Origin: Paraburkholderia elongata
GTDB taxonomy: Bacteria > Pseudomonadota > Gammaproteobacteria > Burkholderiales > Burkholderiaceae
Assembly (NCBI RefSeq): GCF_013177735.1
Contig: NZ_WOEZ01000305.1
Span: forward strand, 1-35,798
Reading direction: 5' to 3'
Length of the DNA: 35,798 bases
Made by a program: the position numbers and the translations under genes
Notes under the pieces: model-generated
What the model saw: the letters and a program-made list of their open reading frames with translations, nothing else
The model's database searches: none
What the model was told of the DNA's origin: nothing
Shown here: one piece after another, positions 32,700-35,798 of the stretch
Position numbering within the stretch: the first letter of the stretch is position 1
How the letters are laid out: the number at the start of each line of letters is the position of its first letter

Positions 32700-33575
32700 T
32701 CAGGCCACGATAGCCGGATGCGCCTGCACCGGCCCACCCAACGCCGCGCGATGCGAGGGCGGCTGGCGGCCGTCGAGTTCGGTGATACCGTACTCGCGCG
32801 CCAACTCCGCGCCGACCAGCACCAGACCGGATTTCTCCTGACGTAGCGGGTCGCGATACAACGCATCGATCAGGCGTCCCGTGAATTGCGGCGTCTCCGC
32901 GAGTTCGCTGAAGCCCGCATACTGTTCGGGATGCTCAGCGATCACACGCGCGGTGCGCTCGGTTTGCAGCATGCCCATCCAGATGGAAACCGCTGCAACG
33001 CCATATGGTTTCAGATCGACGGCCATGTCCTTGGCGAACTTGTCGACGCCCGCTTTCTGCGCGCCGTACGCCGCGCCGTGCATATAGCAGCTCGCGCCGA
33101 ACGAGGACGTGAAGGCGATCAGCCCGTCGCCTCGCTCGGCCATCAACGGCGCGGCGTGCCAGCTCGCGACATACGCGGAGCGCAGGCCGACGTCGAGAAT
33201 ATTCACGAGGTCCAGTGGGTTTTCCCAGAACGGTGCCGGGCGAATCAGTTCATCGTGCAACGCAGTGGCATTGTTGACGAGGATGTCGAGGCGCCCGCTA
33301 TTGTGCTGGATGTAGTCGAATACTTCCGCTACTTGCTGGTCATCGGCGTGATCGCAGGTGAGGGCGATGCCCTTGCCGCCGAGCTTATCGATTTCGATCG
33401 CCGTCGCGTGCACAGTGCCGGGAAGTGGCGCGTCGCCTTCGTGTTGTGTACGCCCGGTCACGTAGACCGTCGCGCCCGTCGCGGCGAGGGCGAGTGCGAT
33501 ACCTTTGCCGGCGCCGCGTGAAGCGCCGGTGACGAGGGCTACGTAGGGCTTATTGGGCTTATTGGTTTTATTCAT
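32700..33575 (-). CDS. Short-chain dehydrogenase/reductase (SDR)
   Basis: 291 residues from the ATG read as MNKTNKPNKPYVALVTGAS. The Rossmann motif TGASRGAGKGIA, the NNA motif (LVNNATALHDE), the Ser of FTSSFGAS and the YxxxK pair in AYGAQKAG are all present, so it should be an active NAD(P)-dependent oxidoreductase. TGRTQ after the second strand suggests an Arg that would favour NADPH. The C-terminal extension of about 40 residues (LVLVGAELAREYGITELDGR onward) exceeds the usual 250. It starts 7 bp after the ribBA-like stop on the same strand, so probably co-transcribed. Substrate unknown. Confidence 0.88.
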   Translation of the reverse strand: MNKTNKPNKPYVALVTGASRGAGKGIALALAATGATVYVTGRTQHEGDAPLPGTVHATAIEIDKLGGKGIALTCDHADDQQVAEVFDYIQHNSGRLDILVNNATALHDELIRPAPFWENPLDLVNILDVGLRSAYVASWHAAPLMAERGDGLIAFTSSFGASCYMHGAAYGAQKAGVDKFAKDMAVDLKPYGVAAVSIWMGMLQTERTARVIAEHPEQYAGFSELAETPQFTGRLIDALYRDPLRQEKSGLVLVGAELAREYGITELDGRQPPSHRAALGGPVQAHPAIVA

Positions 33576-33582
33576 CGATGAT

Positions 33583-34803
33583 TCACCATGAAGAGGCTTC
33601 GAGTTCGTATGACGCGGGCTGAGCGCTTGCCGGCATCGCTGCGGCAGACCGAAGCGGTGCGGATATTCGCGGCGCGCCGACGCTCGGCGCGGCAGGCGCG
33701 CGTTCGAAGGCGTGCGGGTTATCCAGAGCTTCGCCAAGCGGAATGAACGCCATGATCTCCAGTTCGTGCCCGGACAGCGCCGGCAGCCTGAATGGACTCG
33801 ACAATACATTCAGTCGGCGCACGCCGAGCTCGCGCAGAATCTGCGAGCCGATGCCGGAGAGTCTGCCGTCTTTGCGCGCCGGCATGCCGTTGCTGCTGGT
33901 CATCGCTTCGGTCCGCATGTCGCAATCGAGCAGGACCGCTACACCGCATCCGGCCGCATCGATTTTTTGCAGTGCTGCGTGTAACGGCCATGAACGCGCG
34001 GAGGGTTCGGCATCCAGCAGATCGAGCAGCGAAAAGCATTCGTGCACGCGCGTGAGCACCGGCACATTGGGCGTTGGATTGCCGCGCACCAGCGCCAGAT
34101 GCGTGGACTGACGCACGGTGTCGCGATACTGAATGGCGCGAAACGGCCCCCATGGCGTGTGCAGCGGTCTCTCGCCGACACGCTCGACGAGCGACTCGTG
34201 TGTGCTGCGATAGTGGATCAGATCGGCAATCGTGCCGATCTTCAGCCCATGGCGTTCGGCGAATTCGATCAGTTGCGGCAAGCGTGACATGGTGCCGTCG
34301 TCGTTCATGATTTCGCAGATCACCGCGGCGGGCGTCAGCCCCGCGAGGGCGGTGAGATCGCAGCCAGCTTCCGTGTGTCCGGCACGGACCAGCACGCCGC
34401 CTTGGCGCGCCGCGATCGGAAACACGTGACCCGGTTGCACCAGGTGCTCGGCGCGCACATCCGGCTGAATCGCGGTGCGGATCGTGTGCGCGCGGTCGGC
34501 AGCGGAGATACCGGTGGTGACGCCGTGCGCCGCCTCGATGCTGACCGTGAACGCGGTGCCGTACTGCGTGCCGTTCTGTTCCGCCATCGGTGGGAGCTTG
34601 AGGCGTGCACAGTGCTCCGCGCTCAGCGTCAGGCAGACGAGGCCGCGGCCAAAGCGGGCCATGAAGTTGATTGCTTCGGGCGTGACGTGGTCGGCGGCAA
34701 TCAGCAGATCGCCTTCGTTCTCGCGGTCTTCCTCGTCGACCAGAATGATCATGCGGCCGGCTTTCAGTTCGGCGACGATTTCGTCGGTAGTGGCGAGTTT
34801 CAT
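33583..34803 (-). CDS. ribB: DHBP synthase fused to a degenerate GTP cyclohydrolase II-like domain (RibBA/RibBX type)
   Basis: 406 residues. The N-terminal half (about 1-200) is a complete 3,4-dihydroxy-2-butanone 4-phosphate synthase, with VDEEDRENEGDLL, TAFTVSIEAAHGVTTGISAADR and the catalytic RAGHTEAGCDL. It makes the four-carbon precursor of riboflavin. The C-terminal half (about 205-370) follows the RibA fold, but the zinc motif normally reading C-x2-GD-x8-CDC is missing: RVHECFSLLDLLDAE has no such cysteines, so GTP cyclohydrolase activity is unlikely. A Pro/Ala-rich tail ends the protein. Co-directional with the enoyl-CoA hydratase-like and SDR genes. No FMN riboswitch was recognised upstream. 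Confidence 0.88.
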   Translation of the reverse strand: MKLATTDEIVAELKAGRMIILVDEEDRENEGDLLIAADHVTPEAINFMARFGRGLVCLTLSAEHCARLKLPPMAEQNGTQYGTAFTVSIEAAHGVTTGISAADRAHTIRTAIQPDVRAEHLVQPGHVFPIAARQGGVLVRAGHTEAGCDLTALAGLTPAAVICEIMNDDGTMSRLPQLIEFAERHGLKIGTIADLIHYRSTHESLVERVGERPLHTPWGPFRAIQYRDTVRQSTHLALVRGNPTPNVPVLTRVHECFSLLDLLDAEPSARSWPLHAALQKIDAAGCGVAVLLDCDMRTEAMTSSNGMPARKDGRLSGIGSQILRELGVRRLNVLSSPFRLPALSGHELEIMAFIPLGEALDNPHAFERAPAAPSVGAPRISAPLRSAAAMPASAQPASYELEASSW

Positions 34804-34863
34804 GGGTTTGTCCCTGTGCTACTGCTGTTGCTGCCGCTGCGTAGAAAAAGCGGGGAAAAGCGC

Positions 34864-35667
34864 TTAACGTGCGCTAGAACCGAATACGGGCGCGCGCTTG
34901 TCGAAGAAGGCGTCGATGCCTTCGCGGAAATCGTCGCCTGCGGCGCAGTGCAGAAAGCTGCGCTGCTCCGCGTACAGATGCTCGGCGAAGCTGCGCTCGG
35001 GTGCGTGCACGATCAGATTCTTGGTTTGCGCGAATGCATCTGGCGAGAGAGCGCCCATCCGCTTTAACAGCGAGCGCGTTTGTGCGGCGAGGTCGTCGTC
35101 CGGTACGACCCAGTTGACGATACCTGCTCGCAGGGCCTCGTCGGCCGTATGCCGCTCGTCGAGATACATCCATTGCGCGGCCTGCTTGGTGCCGAGCGCG
35201 CGCGGCAACGTGTAGGTCGCGCCGCCGTCGGGCGAGGTGCCGATGCGGCCATACGCCGACGTAAACGTCGCGCTCTTTGCGGCGATAGCCAGATCGCAGG
35301 CGACGACGAGGCTCAAACCGAAGCCCGCCACTGCGCCGTTGACGCTGGCGATCACCGGCTTGCGCGAGCCCGTGACGGTCTCGACCACGGTTTGCGCGAG
35401 CCGCACAAGTTTGCTGATCGAGCGGTCGCGTGCCACGGGCTTCGAGTCGAGTGCGGCGCGCATGGTCTGCAAATCGCCGCCCGCCATGAAGGCGTTGCCG
35501 GCGCCGGTCAGCACGATCGCGCGGATCTCGTCGTGGTGAGCGAGGCGTGCGAGCTTGGCGTTCAGTTCGTTTGCCATCGCTTCGTTGAGGGCGTTCAGTG
35601 CCTCGGGGCGGTCGAACGTGAGCGTCGCGATGCCGTCTTCGGCCGCGAGGCGGATCAATGCAGTCAT
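34864..35667 (-). CDS. Enoyl-CoA hydratase/isomerase family protein
   Basis: 267 residues of the crotonase fold. The CoA-binding/oxyanion wording is clear: FDRPEALNALNEAMANEL, AGNAFMAGGDLQTM and NGAVAGFGLSLVVACDLAIA. The segment GRIGTSPDGGATYTLPRALG holds an Asp where hydratases carry the second catalytic Glu, and the first Glu position is also non-acidic. This resembles isomerase-type members such as PaaG rather than a classical hydratase. It is the first gene of a possible three-gene minus-strand run and ends 60 bp before ribB. Substrate not defined. Confidence 0.87.
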   Translation of the reverse strand: MTALIRLAAEDGIATLTFDRPEALNALNEAMANELNAKLARLAHHDEIRAIVLTGAGNAFMAGGDLQTMRAALDSKPVARDRSISKLVRLAQTVVETVTGSRKPVIASVNGAVAGFGLSLVVACDLAIAAKSATFTSAYGRIGTSPDGGATYTLPRALGTKQAAQWMYLDERHTADEALRAGIVNWVVPDDDLAAQTRSLLKRMGALSPDAFAQTKNLIVHAPERSFAEHLYAEQRSFLHCAAGDDFREGIDAFFDKRAPVFGSSAR

Positions 35668-35767
35668 GTCTTTTCTAGGAGGTTGTCGGAGTTTGCGCCG
35701 AGGTTGGTCATCCGGGCGGGCACGTTGGGCGTTAATGAATCAGCCAGTTCACTGAGAGAGCCCATAG

Positions 35768-35798
35768 ATGAGTCGCTTCGTGCCCGTTGATCGTCAGA
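35768..35798 (+). mobile_element. Possible 5' end of an IS1182-like transposase gene, cut by the window edge
   Basis: An ATG preceded by GAGAG opens a frame reading MSRFVPVDRQ up to the last base. That opening closely resembles the N terminus of IS1182-family transposases as I remember them (M-x-RFV-x-x-DR-x-T-x-YL). Only ten codons are visible, and no terminal inverted repeat could be identified in the 100 bp upstream, so this is tentative. Confidence 0.4.

Noticed and set aside
33957..34051. The C-terminal domain of RibB as an active GTP cyclohydrolase II
   Set aside because: The cysteine-containing zinc motif is absent, so a full bifunctional RibBA call was not made.

Overview
The window is chromosomal DNA from a high-GC Gram-negative bacterium, most likely a Burkholderiales member of the Burkholderia/Paraburkholderia type. 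This is an inference from codon bias, small-gene families and protein wording; there is no rRNA, tRNA or other taxonomic marker. No CRISPR array, phage or complete mobile element was seen. The right edge cuts into what looks like the start of an IS transposase gene.

Layout. (1) 0.3-3.4 kb: a ketopantoate-reductase-like gene and a class II aldolase/adducin-like gene on the minus strand, divergent from a Crp/Fnr regulator, then a small conserved-looking protein. (2) 3.6-5.4 kb: an MsbA-like ABC half-exporter. (3) 5.5-10.5 kb: a copper-handling block. A minus-strand arm (CopZ-like metallochaperone, DUF305 protein, cupin) and a plus-strand arm (Cys/His-rich exported protein, His-repeat exported protein, TolC-family lipoprotein, Tat-exported two-domain multicopper oxidase) flank a near-ideal CueR/MerR-type operator. 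No RND pump or membrane-fusion protein accompanies the outer-membrane factor. (4) 10.7-11.7 kb: a lone fucosyltransferase-like gene.

(5) 11.9-20.5 kb: a potassium block. A 34-residue membrane ORF, kdpF, kdpA, kdpB and kdpC are tightly coupled. A KdpE-like regulator follows, but there is no kdpD, and the regulator has lost one acidic-pocket residue. After it come a small membrane protein, a degenerate universal-stress-like protein and a KimA-like K+ transporter. (6) 20.7-25.5 kb: an orphan ABC ATPase with unusual nucleotide-site motifs, an MHS-type MFS transporter overlapping an AraC regulator tail to tail, a small helical protein and a TauE/SafE transporter. (7) 25.7-30.1 kb: two divergent membrane acyltransferases (family 3 and OpgC-like), the second coupled to a tannase/feruloyl-esterase-like secreted hydrolase. 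(8) 30.2-31.9 kb: a YadGH-type ABC-2 exporter. (9) 32.3-35.7 kb: a small membrane protein, then a minus-strand run of enoyl-CoA hydratase-like, RibB fused to a degenerate RibA-like domain, and an SDR oxidoreductase.

The most informative observations are the KdpD-less KdpE with a broken acidic pocket inside a potassium cluster; the operator-centred copper block with a two-domain oxidase and an orphan outer-membrane factor; and the tannase-family enzyme that has lost both partners of a conserved disulfide. All family assignments come from reading the sequence without database searches.
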